Origin: an uncultured Oscillospiraceae bacterium
Lineage (GTDB): Bacteria; Bacillota; Clostridia; Oscillospirales; Ruminococcaceae
Direction: 5' to 3'
Length of the DNA: 7,208 bases
Assembly: GCA_934488695.1 (NCBI GenBank)
Contig: CAKSSH010000059.1
Span: 1 to 7,208 of the forward strand
Positions within the stretch are counted from its first letter, which is position 1; every line of letters starts with the position of its first letter. The notes beneath the pieces are model-generated. The model was not told the DNA's origin. It ran no database searches and worked only from the letters and a program-made list of their open reading frames with translations. Made by a program: the position numbers and the translations under genes. Shown here piece after piece: positions 1 to 5,472 of this stretch.

Positions 1-63
1 TCAGTAGGAATCTCAAATGCTAATGATCATTATGAATATCAAGTTATTAGATTATATAAATAA
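1..63 (+). CDS. 3' end of an unrecognised CDS, cut by window edge
   Basis: Frame 1 is open from the first base to a TAA at 61-63 and would encode the last 20 residues of a protein, ending in HYEYQVIRLYK. The other two forward frames hit stops almost at once (TAG at 4-6, TAA at 27-29). The residue mix is plausible for a real C-terminus, but 20 codons is too short to be sure. The DNA here is very AT-rich (14 G/C in the first 60 bases), unlike the GC-rich genes to the right, so if real the gene probably has a different history from lepA and spoVA. The terminator at 194-223 could end its transcript. No family is recognised. Confidence 0.35.
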   Translation, partial: SVGISNANDHYEYQVIRLYK

Positions 64-193
64 TCATAAATTACAAGTTTTGTTATTTTTATGATAGGAA
101 TGGGTTGTAAAAGAAAGTTTACAAAATAAAGGAATAAAAATATGATTTTGTGATTTATTAATGGGAATTCGGAAATCGACTTCTGAGAAAACC
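64..193. other. AT-rich intergenic stretch without a convincing gene
   Basis: This stretch is dense in A and T and has stops in all frames. The longest ATG frame near its end starts at 161 and would give only 22 codons, running into the terminator hairpin (stop at 227-229). No Shine-Dalgarno sequence stands well placed before it, so I do not call it a gene. Short open stretches near 146-226 could be remnants of a decayed gene. The only other structure seen is the promoter-like pair at 118-146. Confidence 0.5.
118..146 (+). promoter_or_regulatory. candidate sigma-A promoter in AT-rich DNA
   Basis: TTTACA at 118-123 and TATGAT at 141-146 each match the sigma-A consensus in five of six bases, with the ideal 17-base spacer. 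Transcription would start near 153 and meet the terminator at 194-223 after about 70 bases. Such matches arise by chance more often in AT-rich DNA, so this is a candidate only. Confidence 0.35.
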
Positions 194-223
194 AAAAGCC
201 AACTAGAAATAGTTGGCTTTTTT
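153..223 (+). ncRNA. possible ~70-nt small RNA (promoter to terminator)
   Basis: The span runs from the start point predicted by the promoter at 118-146 to the U-run of the terminator at 194-223. It holds no convincing reading frame apart from a 22-codon ATG frame without a ribosome binding site. A promoter followed this closely by an intrinsic terminator is the usual arrangement of a short noncoding RNA. No known RNA family is recognised, and there is no structure besides the terminator. The terminator may instead simply serve the gene ending at 63. Confidence 0.2.
194..223. terminator. strong intrinsic terminator with GAAA loop
   Basis: A 12-bp perfect stem (194-205 with 210-221, core AGCCAACTA/TAGTTGGCT) closes a GAAA tetraloop and is followed by a T-run on the + strand. 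The opposite strand also gives T-rich sequence after the stem (TTTTGGTTTT), so it may work in both directions. It lies at the right edge of the AT-rich segment and separates it from the leftward gene at 344-814. Confidence 0.85.
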
Positions 224-273
224 AATTAAAAAATATACAAAAAGAGACTGGTCGGTAAGATGCGTGCAGCTCA

Positions 274-291
274 TATGCGCCGGAGCGCATA
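274..291. other. small inverted repeat between facing terminators
   Basis: TATGCGC (274-280) and GCGCATA (285-291) form a perfect 7-bp stem around CGGA. It lies in the roughly 75 bases between the + strand terminator at 194-223 and the - strand terminator at 297-331. There is no adjacent T-run, so it is not a terminator by itself. No role can be assigned, and the rest of 224-296 shows nothing else. Confidence 0.3.
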
Positions 292-296
292 ACGTA

Positions 297-331
297 CAAA
301 AAAGCGTCCGCTATCTAAAGATAGCGGACGC
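297..331 (-). terminator. intrinsic terminator of the 344-814 gene
   Basis: A perfect 12-bp stem, GCGTCCGCTATC at 304-315 with its complement at 320-331, encloses TAAA. Read leftward it is followed by TTTTTTGTACGT, a proper U-run. It stands 12 bases beyond the stop of the leftward gene. Confidence 0.9.
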
Positions 332-343
332 GCGAAAAACCAT

Positions 344-814
344 TTAGGATAAAAACGAACGGACGGCGCCGGAAAAGGCCTGCGGATCGGCACTGTCAAA
401 ATAATAGACGAAAAAGGCGGAAAACAGGCCGGTGTTTTGAGCGGCAAAGCTGTTGCCTTTGTCGGCAATGCAAAGTGTGCCGTTGTCCCGGAGCTTAAAG
501 GTGACCGAGGCGTCGGCATTGCTGCTGCGAGCACCGAGAGACAAACGGCGCCGAACGGCCAGTGAAGAAAGGCGGCTGTAAAGCTGCGCAAGCTCGGCCG
601 GATTGCTGATTTTCCGAACAGTCAAAGCACCGTTTGGGCCGCGCGTACGCACGGTGGCGTACTCTATCTGCGCGGGATTGAGCCCGGCAGCGGCAGTCAA
701 CGAGCCGGCACGGCTGCACAAATTCGCCCATAGAAAGGCGGAGACGATCGTGACAAAAAGCAAAAACAATGCCCCGAAAATAACGGGCAGCTTCCAAAGG
801 GTTTTCCGTTTCAT
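344..814 (-). CDS. membrane-anchored protein of unknown function, 156 aa
   Basis: The protein begins with a basic head (MKRKTLWK) and one hydrophobic segment at about residues 9-30, then about 125 residues that should lie outside the membrane. There is no lipobox: the Cys at 33 is preceded by ANL, so the N-terminus is best read as an uncleaved anchor or ordinary signal. The soluble part has alternating strand-like stretches (IEYATVRTRG, ALTVRKI, ASVTFKLRDNGTLCIAD) around a helical piece with ISNPAELAQLYSRLSSL. This layout is seen in many small Firmicute cell-surface proteins of unknown function; I do not recognise the family. The ATG start is supported by AGGAG eight bases upstream (823-827). 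It is a single-gene unit with its own promoter (847-875) and terminator (297-331). That the gene is real is fairly sure; its role is unknown. Confidence 0.8.
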   Translation of the reverse strand: MKRKTLWKLPVIFGALFLLFVTIVSAFLWANLCSRAGSLTAAAGLNPAQIEYATVRTRGPNGALTVRKISNPAELAQLYSRLSSLAVRRRLSLGARSSNADASVTFKLRDNGTLCIADKGNSFAAQNTGLFSAFFVYYFDSADPQAFSGAVRSFLS

Positions 815-846
815 AATACCGGCTCCTTTCCTGATTTTCTGTCTTT

Positions 847-875
847 ATTGTATGCTGATTTTATCAGGAAAGCAA
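847..875 (-). promoter_or_regulatory. sigma-A promoter of the 156-aa membrane protein gene
   Basis: Read leftward, TTGCTT (870-875) and TACAAT (847-852) are separated by exactly 17 bases. The start point would lie near 840, giving a leader of about 25 bases that contains the ribosome binding site at 823-827. Confidence 0.65.
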
Positions 876-930
876 CCGATGTACCAAATTGTAACCAAAT
901 TTCCGAAAACTGTAATTTTTTTGTCATTTT

Positions 931-960
931 TAAAGAAAAAAGCGCCCCGCTACGGGGCGC
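931..960 (-). terminator. intrinsic terminator of the 46-aa protein gene
   Basis: An 8-bp GC-only stem, GCGCCCCG (942-949) with CGGGGCGC (953-960), has a 3-base loop. Read leftward it is followed by TTTTTTCTTT. It begins 11 bases past the stop of the small gene at 972-1112 and separates it from the promoter of the next leftward gene. Confidence 0.9.
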
Positions 961-971
961 GTCAGCAGCGC

Positions 972-1112
972 TCAGCGGCGCTCAAAGCTGCGAAGAAGCA
1001 ATAAGATCAGGGCAACGGCGGCAATCACAAAAACAGTGCCGATCAGCGCGGCCGGCGGGGTGGATAAAAACGCTTCGATACTGTCGGCAAGGTTGTAGAA
1101 AAAATCCTCCAT
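972..1112 (-). CDS. 46-aa single-span membrane protein, unknown function
   Basis: The product has an acidic, amphipathic N-terminal part (MEDFFYNLADSIEAFLSTPP), one transmembrane segment at about residues 21-40 (AALIGTVFVIAAVALILLLL) and a basic tail (RSFERR). By the positive-inside rule the C-terminus should be cytoplasmic. The frame is open further upstream, but the ATG at 1112 is chosen because CGGAGGTG (1118-1125) stands five bases before it and the promoter at 1137-1165 would start transcription just upstream of that. The gene has a near-consensus promoter, a strong ribosome binding site and its own terminator, which argues that it is truly expressed. It is divergent from lepA. No family is recognised; it could be a regulatory small membrane protein, but its N-terminus is not the short hydrophobic type usual in type I toxins. 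Confidence 0.75.
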   Translation of the reverse strand: MEDFFYNLADSIEAFLSTPPAALIGTVFVIAAVALILLLLRSFERR

Positions 1113-1136
1113 AAAAGCACCTCCGTTTATAAAATT

Positions 1137-1165
1137 ATTATAGCATAATTCCGTTTCTTTTGCAA
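1137..1165 (-). promoter_or_regulatory. near-consensus sigma-A promoter of the 46-aa gene
   Basis: Read leftward, TTGCAA (1160-1165) and a perfect TATAAT (1137-1142) are 17 bases apart. This is among the best promoter matches in the window and implies a short leader of about 15-20 bases before the ATG at 1112. Confidence 0.8.
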
Positions 1166-1197
1166 CCGAAAAAATGCCGACAATCTTGCGGCGCACT

Positions 1198-1237
1198 GCG
1201 CGCGGGAAAACATACCGCTTTTTTGTCAACCGCGCGC
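1198..1237. other. 8-bp inverted repeat between divergent promoters
   Basis: GCGCGCGG (1198-1205) recurs as its exact complement CCGCGCGC (1230-1237), 24 bases apart. It lies between the -35 boxes of the 46-aa gene (1160-1165) and lepA (1269-1274). There is no T-run, so it is not an intrinsic terminator. It could be a regulator site, or a chance product of GC-rich sequence. Confidence 0.3.
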
Positions 1238-1268
1238 CCGACGGGGCAGCCGCGGCAAAAAATAAAAG

Positions 1269-1297
1269 TTGCGCGGCGGGCAAAAAAATGGTATACT
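1269..1297 (+). promoter_or_regulatory. candidate promoter of lepA with extended -10
   Basis: TTGCGC (1269-1274) and TATACT (1292-1297) are 17 bases apart, and TGG directly before the -10 box makes it an extended -10 promoter. Transcription would begin near 1304, about 23 bases before the lepA ATG. The -35 box matches consensus only in its first three bases. Confidence 0.65.
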
Positions 1298-1326
1298 GCA
1301 AAGGAAGATTTTTTTGAGGTGATGGA

Positions 1327-3135
1327 ATGTCCGATTATCAGCAGCAGATTCGCAATTTTTGCATTATTGCACATATTGACCACGGCAAGTCTACGTTGGC
1401 CGACCGGCTTCTTGAAAAGACCAGCGCTGTCAGTGCCCGGGATATGAGCAATCAGCTTTTGGATAATATGGAGATCGAGCGCGAGCGCGGGATTACCATC
1501 AAGGCTCGCGCAGTGCGCCTTTGCTATACCGCGCGGGACGGTCGGGAGTATGTCTTGAACCTTATCGATACGCCGGGGCACGTGGACTTTAATTATGAGG
1601 TTTCGCGGTCACTGGCGGCCTGCGAGGGCGCGCTGCTGGTGGTGGACGCGTCGCAGGGAATCGAGGCGCAAACGCTGGCGAACACGTATCTTGCGTTGGA
1701 GCATGATTTGGAGATACTGCCGGTCATCAATAAAATAGACCTGCCGTCGGCAGATCCGGAGCGGGTCGCACATGAGATCGAGGATGTTATCGGGATTGAG
1801 GCACTGTCGGCGCCGCGCGTTTCGGCCAAAGAGGGGACCGGGGTCGATGAGGTGCTGGAGCAGATTGTAAACGGGGTGCCGGCGCCGGGTGGGGATGCAC
1901 AGGCGCCTTTGGCGGCGCTGATTTTCGATTCGGTGTATGACAGCTATAAAGGCGTTATCGTTTATCTGCGGGTTATGCAGGGGACGCTGCGCCCGGGAGA
2001 CCACATTCGCATGATGGCGACCGGTGCGGACTTTGAGGTGGTGGAGTGCGGTTACATGGGCGCCAACGATCTTTTCCCCAATCCGAACGGCCTGCGTGCC
2101 GGCGAAGTGGGCTACCTGACGGCCAGTATTAAAAACGTGCGGGACACTCGGGTCGGCGACACCGTCACCTTGTTTGACCGGCCGGCAGCGGAGCCGTTGC
2201 CCGGCTACAAGCGGGTCAACCCCATGGTGTTTTCAGGCGTTTATCCGGCAGACGGTGCCAAGTACGGCGATTTGCGTGACGCCCTTGAAAAATTACAGCT
2301 CAACGACGCCTCGTTCACCTTTGAGCCGGAAACATCGTTGGCGCTCGGGTTTGGCTTCCGGTGCGGATTTTTAGGGCTTTTACATATGGAGATTTTTCAG
2401 GAACGGCTGGAGCGGGAGTATCATTTGGATTTGATTACAACCGCGCCCAGCGTGGTTTATAAGCTGACGCTCAACGACGGCAAGGAGCTGCGAATCGACA
2501 ATCCGACCAATTATCCCGATCCAGCCACCATTGCAACGGCGTCCGAGCCGATTGTGCGGGCAACTATTTACACGCCGTCCGAATTTACCGGAACGATTAT
2601 GGAGCTGTGTCAGGAACGTCGCGGGGTCTACCGCGACATGAAATATCTGGATACCGACCGGGTCGAGCTGCATTACGAGCTGCCGCTCAACGAAATAATT
2701 TACGACTTTTTCGATGTGCTCAAGTCTCGCACGCGCGGCTACGCCTCGTTTGATTATGAAATGTACGAATACCGTCCGTCCAAGCTGTGCAAGCTGGACA
2801 TTTTGCTCAACGGCGAGACGGTGGATGCGCTGTCCTTTATTTTGCACGTCGATAATGCGTACAGCCGTGCCCGTAAAATGGTGGAAAAGCTCAAGGAGAA
2901 TATTCCGCGTCAGTTGTTTGAGGTGCCGATTCAGGCAGCCATCGGCGGCAGGATTATTGCCCGGGAGACCATCAAAGCGCTGCGGAAGGATGTGCTTGCC
3001 AAGTGTTACGGCGGCGATATTACGCGTAAAAAGAAGCTGCTGGAAAAGCAGAAGGAAGGAAAAAAGCGCATGCGCCAGCTCGGCAGCGTTGAGGTGCCGC
3101 AGGAGGCCTTTATGGCAGTACTTAAGCTGGATTAA
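1327..3135 (+). CDS. lepA: elongation factor 4 (LepA), ribosome-associated GTPase
   Basis: LepA is a translational GTPase related to EF-G that acts on ribosomes in the cytoplasm; it has been linked to back-translocation, initiation and 30S maturation. At 602 residues it has the usual family length and looks complete. The GTPase motifs are all present: P-loop AHIDHGKST (15-23), switch I RGITIK (54-59), DTPGH (81-85) with the catalytic-type His85, NKID (135-138) and SAKEG (166-170). The family signature GFGFRCGFLGLLHMEI follows at about 341-356, and the LepA-only C-terminal domain contains YGGDITRKKKLLEKQKEG from residue 561. The ATG at 1327 is preceded by GAGGTGAT (1316-1323), an excellent Shine-Dalgarno match; an ATG at 1322 lies in another frame and is rejected. 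The gene stands alone between its promoter and terminator, whereas in many Clostridia lepA is followed by hemW, hrcA and heat-shock genes. Confidence 0.98.
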   Translation: MSDYQQQIRNFCIIAHIDHGKSTLADRLLEKTSAVSARDMSNQLLDNMEIERERGITIKARAVRLCYTARDGREYVLNLIDTPGHVDFNYEVSRSLAACEGALLVVDASQGIEAQTLANTYLALEHDLEILPVINKIDLPSADPERVAHEIEDVIGIEALSAPRVSAKEGTGVDEVLEQIVNGVPAPGGDAQAPLAALIFDSVYDSYKGVIVYLRVMQGTLRPGDHIRMMATGADFEVVECGYMGANDLFPNPNGLRAGEVGYLTASIKNVRDTRVGDTVTLFDRPAAEPLPGYKRVNPMVFSGVYPADGAKYGDLRDALEKLQLNDASFTFEPETSLALGFGFRCGFLGLLHMEIFQERLEREYHLDLITTAPSVVYKLTLNDGKELRIDNPTNYPDPATIATASEPIVRATIYTPSEFTGTIMELCQERRGVYRDMKYLDTDRVELHYELPLNEIIYDFFDVLKSRTRGYASFDYEMYEYRPSKLCKLDILLNGETVDALSFILHVDNAYSRARKMVEKLKENIPRQLFEVPIQAAIGGRIIARETIKALRKDVLAKCYGGDITRKKKLLEKQKEGKKRMRQLGSVEVPQEAFMAVLKLD

Positions 3136-3148
3136 AGCCTGTTATAAG

Positions 3149-3185
3149 AAAACCGGCGCCCCGCATAAGCGGGGCGCCGGTTTTT
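3149..3185. terminator. strong bidirectional terminator between convergent genes
   Basis: A 16-bp perfect stem (3149-3164 with 3169-3184), twelve pairs of which are CCGGCGCCCCGC with its complement, has an ATAA loop. On the + strand it runs into TTTTTG and closes lepA; on the - strand it runs into TTTTC and lies about 38 bases past the stop of the leftward gene at 3223-4839. One hairpin probably serves both. Confidence 0.93.
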
Positions 3186-3222
3186 GCTTTCGGCCGGTAA
3201 GAATACACCCGGACAGGGCATT

Positions 3223-4839
3223 TTACCGCACGGCGGCAAACAGCACCGAGCCGCCGAAGTCTCGCATAAAGCCGGTAGACCGGGCGGAGGTGACGAAGTA
3301 TTGATTTTCGCAAAAAAGCGGTAAAGCCAGCGCAGAGCTCAAAAGCTGCTGCTCGGCACGGGCATAGGCGGCCGCAGCCGCCGCCGCGTTACCGCTCTGA
3401 CGTCGGGCTTCCTGCATGGCGTCGGTATAGGCCGGAGCCGTCAAGGGCAAAAGACAGGCGGGCTGGCTTTGGTCAAAGTAGGAGAGAATGCACTCCGGCG
3501 AATCGTAGAGCACCGAAAGCGGCACCAGCGCTGCCGAAAAGTCCCCGCTCTTAACGCGGGAAAGGAGGGTTTGCTCGGACAGCACAGTCGGTGAAAAGTA
3601 CAGCGACAGGTCGCGCTGGTATATTTGATTCAGGGCCGAAAAGCGATCCCGGATAAGCGCCCGGTCCGGCACCAGAATATCCGCCTTGTAAAGCTCTCGA
3701 AGACCGAGAGAAGCAAAAGCACTTTGACAGCGCGCTTGCGCCGTGTCCCGGTCATATTTCGGTGCGACCACGGCCGGCTGCAGTTCACGGTAATTTTTTC
3801 CGTACAGCTGCGCCGTGTCGGAAACCAATGCGCGGGTCTGTGTCAAATGAGTGTCCTCTCCGCCGGCCGAACGGTCGGCTCCGTAAAACAGCGCCGAACG
3901 CAAATCGGCGTTCTGCCAAAGCGGATCGTTCGGATTGAAAATCAGCGCCCATAAGATCGCGCTGCTTTTGGAAACGGTGTATTTCCCGGGGTTTTGCAGC
4001 CGGTCATATTGATCGGCGGACAGCAGCGCCGCGTCGATTGCGCCGTTTGCCAACAGCTCCTCTGGCAATCGGGTTTTCTTGGGCAGGTAAAGGGTCACGG
4101 CCTCGGGATGTCCCGCGTTGCCGGCGGCATACGGGTTGCTTTTGAGCTTGATGGAGGATTCTCCCCAGCCGCTGAGATAAAAACTGCCGTTATACAGCAG
4201 CAGCTCGGCCGAAAGTCCGTACCGGCCGGCGGTGCTTTTGAAAAAGGCTTCGTTGCAGGGAAAAAGGCAGGGGTCGCACAGCGTTTCGGTCAGGGTGTCG
4301 CAGCGCCGGGACAGATCCAGCTGCAGCGTTTTGCTGTCCGGACAGGAAATGCCCAGCAGAGAAACATCCTCCCCGGCAAGCACGCGGTCGGCATTTTTGA
4401 GACAGGACAGGGTGCGCAGCACCTCGGCACCGGGACGATCGGTAAAGACACGGCGCAGGGCAAAAGCAAAATCGTCGGCAGTAACCGAATCGGCTTTTTG
4501 CAGCTTGCCATCCTGAAATGCACTCCAGAATCGGTCCGGCTCCAAATAAAACGTGTAACGCAAGCCGTCGGTTGAAACAGACCATTCCCGGAGGGTGTCG
4601 GAATACAGGGTGCCGTCCTGCGATTTGGAAAACAGCCCGGCAAAGCAGTTTTTAATAACCATCAGTTCCCCTGCTTCGGCTGCGGTTTGAGGATCTAAGT
4701 TCTTCGGGGTGTCGGACAGGAGCCAGGAAACTGCTTTTCCGTGTGCCTTCCGCCCGCAGCCGCACAGGGCTGCAGACAGCAGCGCAAGGCAGCAGCAAAG
4801 AGCAACGAATCGTTGAAAAAGTTTTAAAAAACGCGGCAC
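3223..4839 (-). CDS. family 5 (OppA-like) ABC transporter solute-binding lipoprotein
   Basis: The 538-residue product fits the SBP_bac_5 family, which binds peptides, nickel or other solutes outside the membrane and delivers them to an ABC permease. It begins with a lipoprotein signal peptide: basic head, hydrophobic core at about 11-25, and lipobox LCGC with the likely lipidated Cys28. The mature part shows the family pattern: SDTPKNLDPQ (42-51), ENCF-like helix, LRYTFYLEPDRFWS (93-106) and VTADDFAFALRRVF (119-132). The start is GTG, supported by AAGGAGG (4848-4854) eight bases upstream. Length is normal and the frame is intact. No permease or ATPase gene is adjacent: the neighbour downstream is convergent lepA and upstream is divergent spoVA, so it is an orphan binding protein. 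Peptide is the likeliest ligand by family, but specificity cannot be read from sequence. Confidence 0.92.
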   Translation of the reverse strand: MPRFLKLFQRFVALCCCLALLSAALCGCGRKAHGKAVSWLLSDTPKNLDPQTAAEAGELMVIKNCFAGLFSKSQDGTLYSDTLREWSVSTDGLRYTFYLEPDRFWSAFQDGKLQKADSVTADDFAFALRRVFTDRPGAEVLRTLSCLKNADRVLAGEDVSLLGISCPDSKTLQLDLSRRCDTLTETLCDPCLFPCNEAFFKSTAGRYGLSAELLLYNGSFYLSGWGESSIKLKSNPYAAGNAGHPEAVTLYLPKKTRLPEELLANGAIDAALLSADQYDRLQNPGKYTVSKSSAILWALIFNPNDPLWQNADLRSALFYGADRSAGGEDTHLTQTRALVSDTAQLYGKNYRELQPAVVAPKYDRDTAQARCQSAFASLGLRELYKADILVPDRALIRDRFSALNQIYQRDLSLYFSPTVLSEQTLLSRVKSGDFSAALVPLSVLYDSPECILSYFDQSQPACLLPLTAPAYTDAMQEARRQSGNAAAAAAAYARAEQQLLSSALALPLFCENQYFVTSARSTGFMRDFGGSVLFAAVR

Positions 4840-4871
4840 GGCTCCAACCTCCTTTTCAGACTCTTTTTTTA

Positions 4872-4900
4872 ATTATAACAAAAGTTGTCGAAAAAGTAAA
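4872..4900 (-). promoter_or_regulatory. sigma-A promoter of the solute-binding lipoprotein gene
   Basis: Read leftward, TTTACT (4895-4900) and a perfect TATAAT (4872-4877) are 17 bases apart, with TGT before the -10 box (extended -10). The start point would be near 4865, leaving a leader of about 26 bases. This suggests vegetative expression, in contrast to the divergent spore operon. Confidence 0.75.
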
Positions 4901-4952
4901 CAAAAACCTTTTTTACGGGAAAGCCGGCAAAAAACGGAACGCGGTTTCGGGC

Positions 4953-4981
4953 TGATAAAAATCAAAAAAATGTGCACAATA
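4953..4981 (+). promoter_or_regulatory. candidate sigma-G (forespore) promoter of spoVA
   Basis: CACAATA at 4975-4981 matches the forespore sigma-G -10 pattern (CATAATA type) in six of seven bases. TGATA at 4953-4957, 17 bases upstream, is only a loose fit to the -35 pattern. spoVA operons are known sigma-G targets, and no good sigma-A promoter is seen here. Transcription would start near 4988, about 23 bases before the spoVAC ATG. Confidence 0.4.
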
Positions 4982-5010
4982 AAGAAAACTTGATAAACGG
5001 AAGTGATTAT

Positions 5011-5472
5011 ATGAATTTTCCAGATCCGAAAGAGTACCGAAAAATGAGTGCGGCTTGTGCACCGCGTTCTCCGATTCTGCGCAACGGTGTGTTTGCGTTC
5101 CTCATCGGCGGCGGCATTTGTGCGCTGGGACAGGCCTTTTCGGAGCTGTTCCTGATGCAGGGGCTTTCTAAGGACGTTGCCGTGCCACTCAGCTCGGTGA
5201 CATTGGTTTTTTTAAGCGCTCTGTTTACCGGGATCGGCATTTATGACGATTTGGCCGTCCGAGCCGGCGCCGGAACCTTAGTGCCAATTACCGGTTTTGC
5301 CAACGCCATCGCTTCCCCGGCGGTTGAATTTAAAACCGAGGGACTGGTGATGGGGCTGGGAGCCAAAATGTTTATCATCGCCGGCCCGGTGTTGGTCTAC
5401 GGCGTTTCGGCCAGCGTGCTTTACGGAATTATTTACTGGCTTTTCGGAGTGATAACGGGGGTGAGGGCATGA
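5011..5472 (+). CDS. spoVAC: stage V sporulation protein AC (SpoVAC)
   Basis: SpoVAC is an integral membrane protein of the spore inner membrane, part of the SpoVA channel that moves Ca-dipicolinic acid into the forespore and releases it at germination; the B. subtilis protein behaves as a mechanosensitive channel. The 153 residues match the family's usual length of about 150. Landmarks are FAFLIGGGICALGQ (28-41, first membrane segment), GIGIYDDLAVRAGAGTLVP (74-92), ITGFANAIASPAVEFKTEG (93-111) and a final hydrophobic segment at about 120-148. The ATG at 5011 is chosen because GGAAGTGA (4999-5006) precedes it and family proteins begin near this point. An in-frame GTG at 4972 lies inside or before the likely promoter and is disfavoured. 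The stop overlaps the spoVAD start as ATGA, indicating translational coupling. Confidence 0.95.
   Translation: MNFPDPKEYRKMSAACAPRSPILRNGVFAFLIGGGICALGQAFSELFLMQGLSKDVAVPLSSVTLVFLSALFTGIGIYDDLAVRAGAGTLVPITGFANAIASPAVEFKTEGLVMGLGAKMFIIAGPVLVYGVSASVLYGIIYWLFGVITGVRA

Noticed and set aside
153..223. tracrRNA-like element, because of CTAGAAATAG and an adjacent AT-rich gene end
   Set aside because: The GAAA-looped hairpin is an ordinary terminator stem; no CRISPR repeat or anti-repeat is visible and the partial frame at 1-63 shows no Cas feature.
161..229. 22-codon frame MGIRKSTSEKTK...
   Set aside because: It has no properly placed ribosome binding site and its second half is just the terminator hairpin read as codons.
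1138..2004. Leftward frames across the start of lepA
   Set aside because: They overlap the conserved GTPase motifs of lepA on the opposite strand and show no recognisable protein features.
3625..4575. Rightward frames inside the solute-binding protein gene
   Set aside because: They are antisense shadows of a clear family 5 binding protein and lack start signals.
4972..5010. Extended SpoVAC start at GTG 4972
   Set aside because: No ribosome binding site precedes it, it overlaps the likely sigma-G -10 box, and the family starts near the ATG at 5011.
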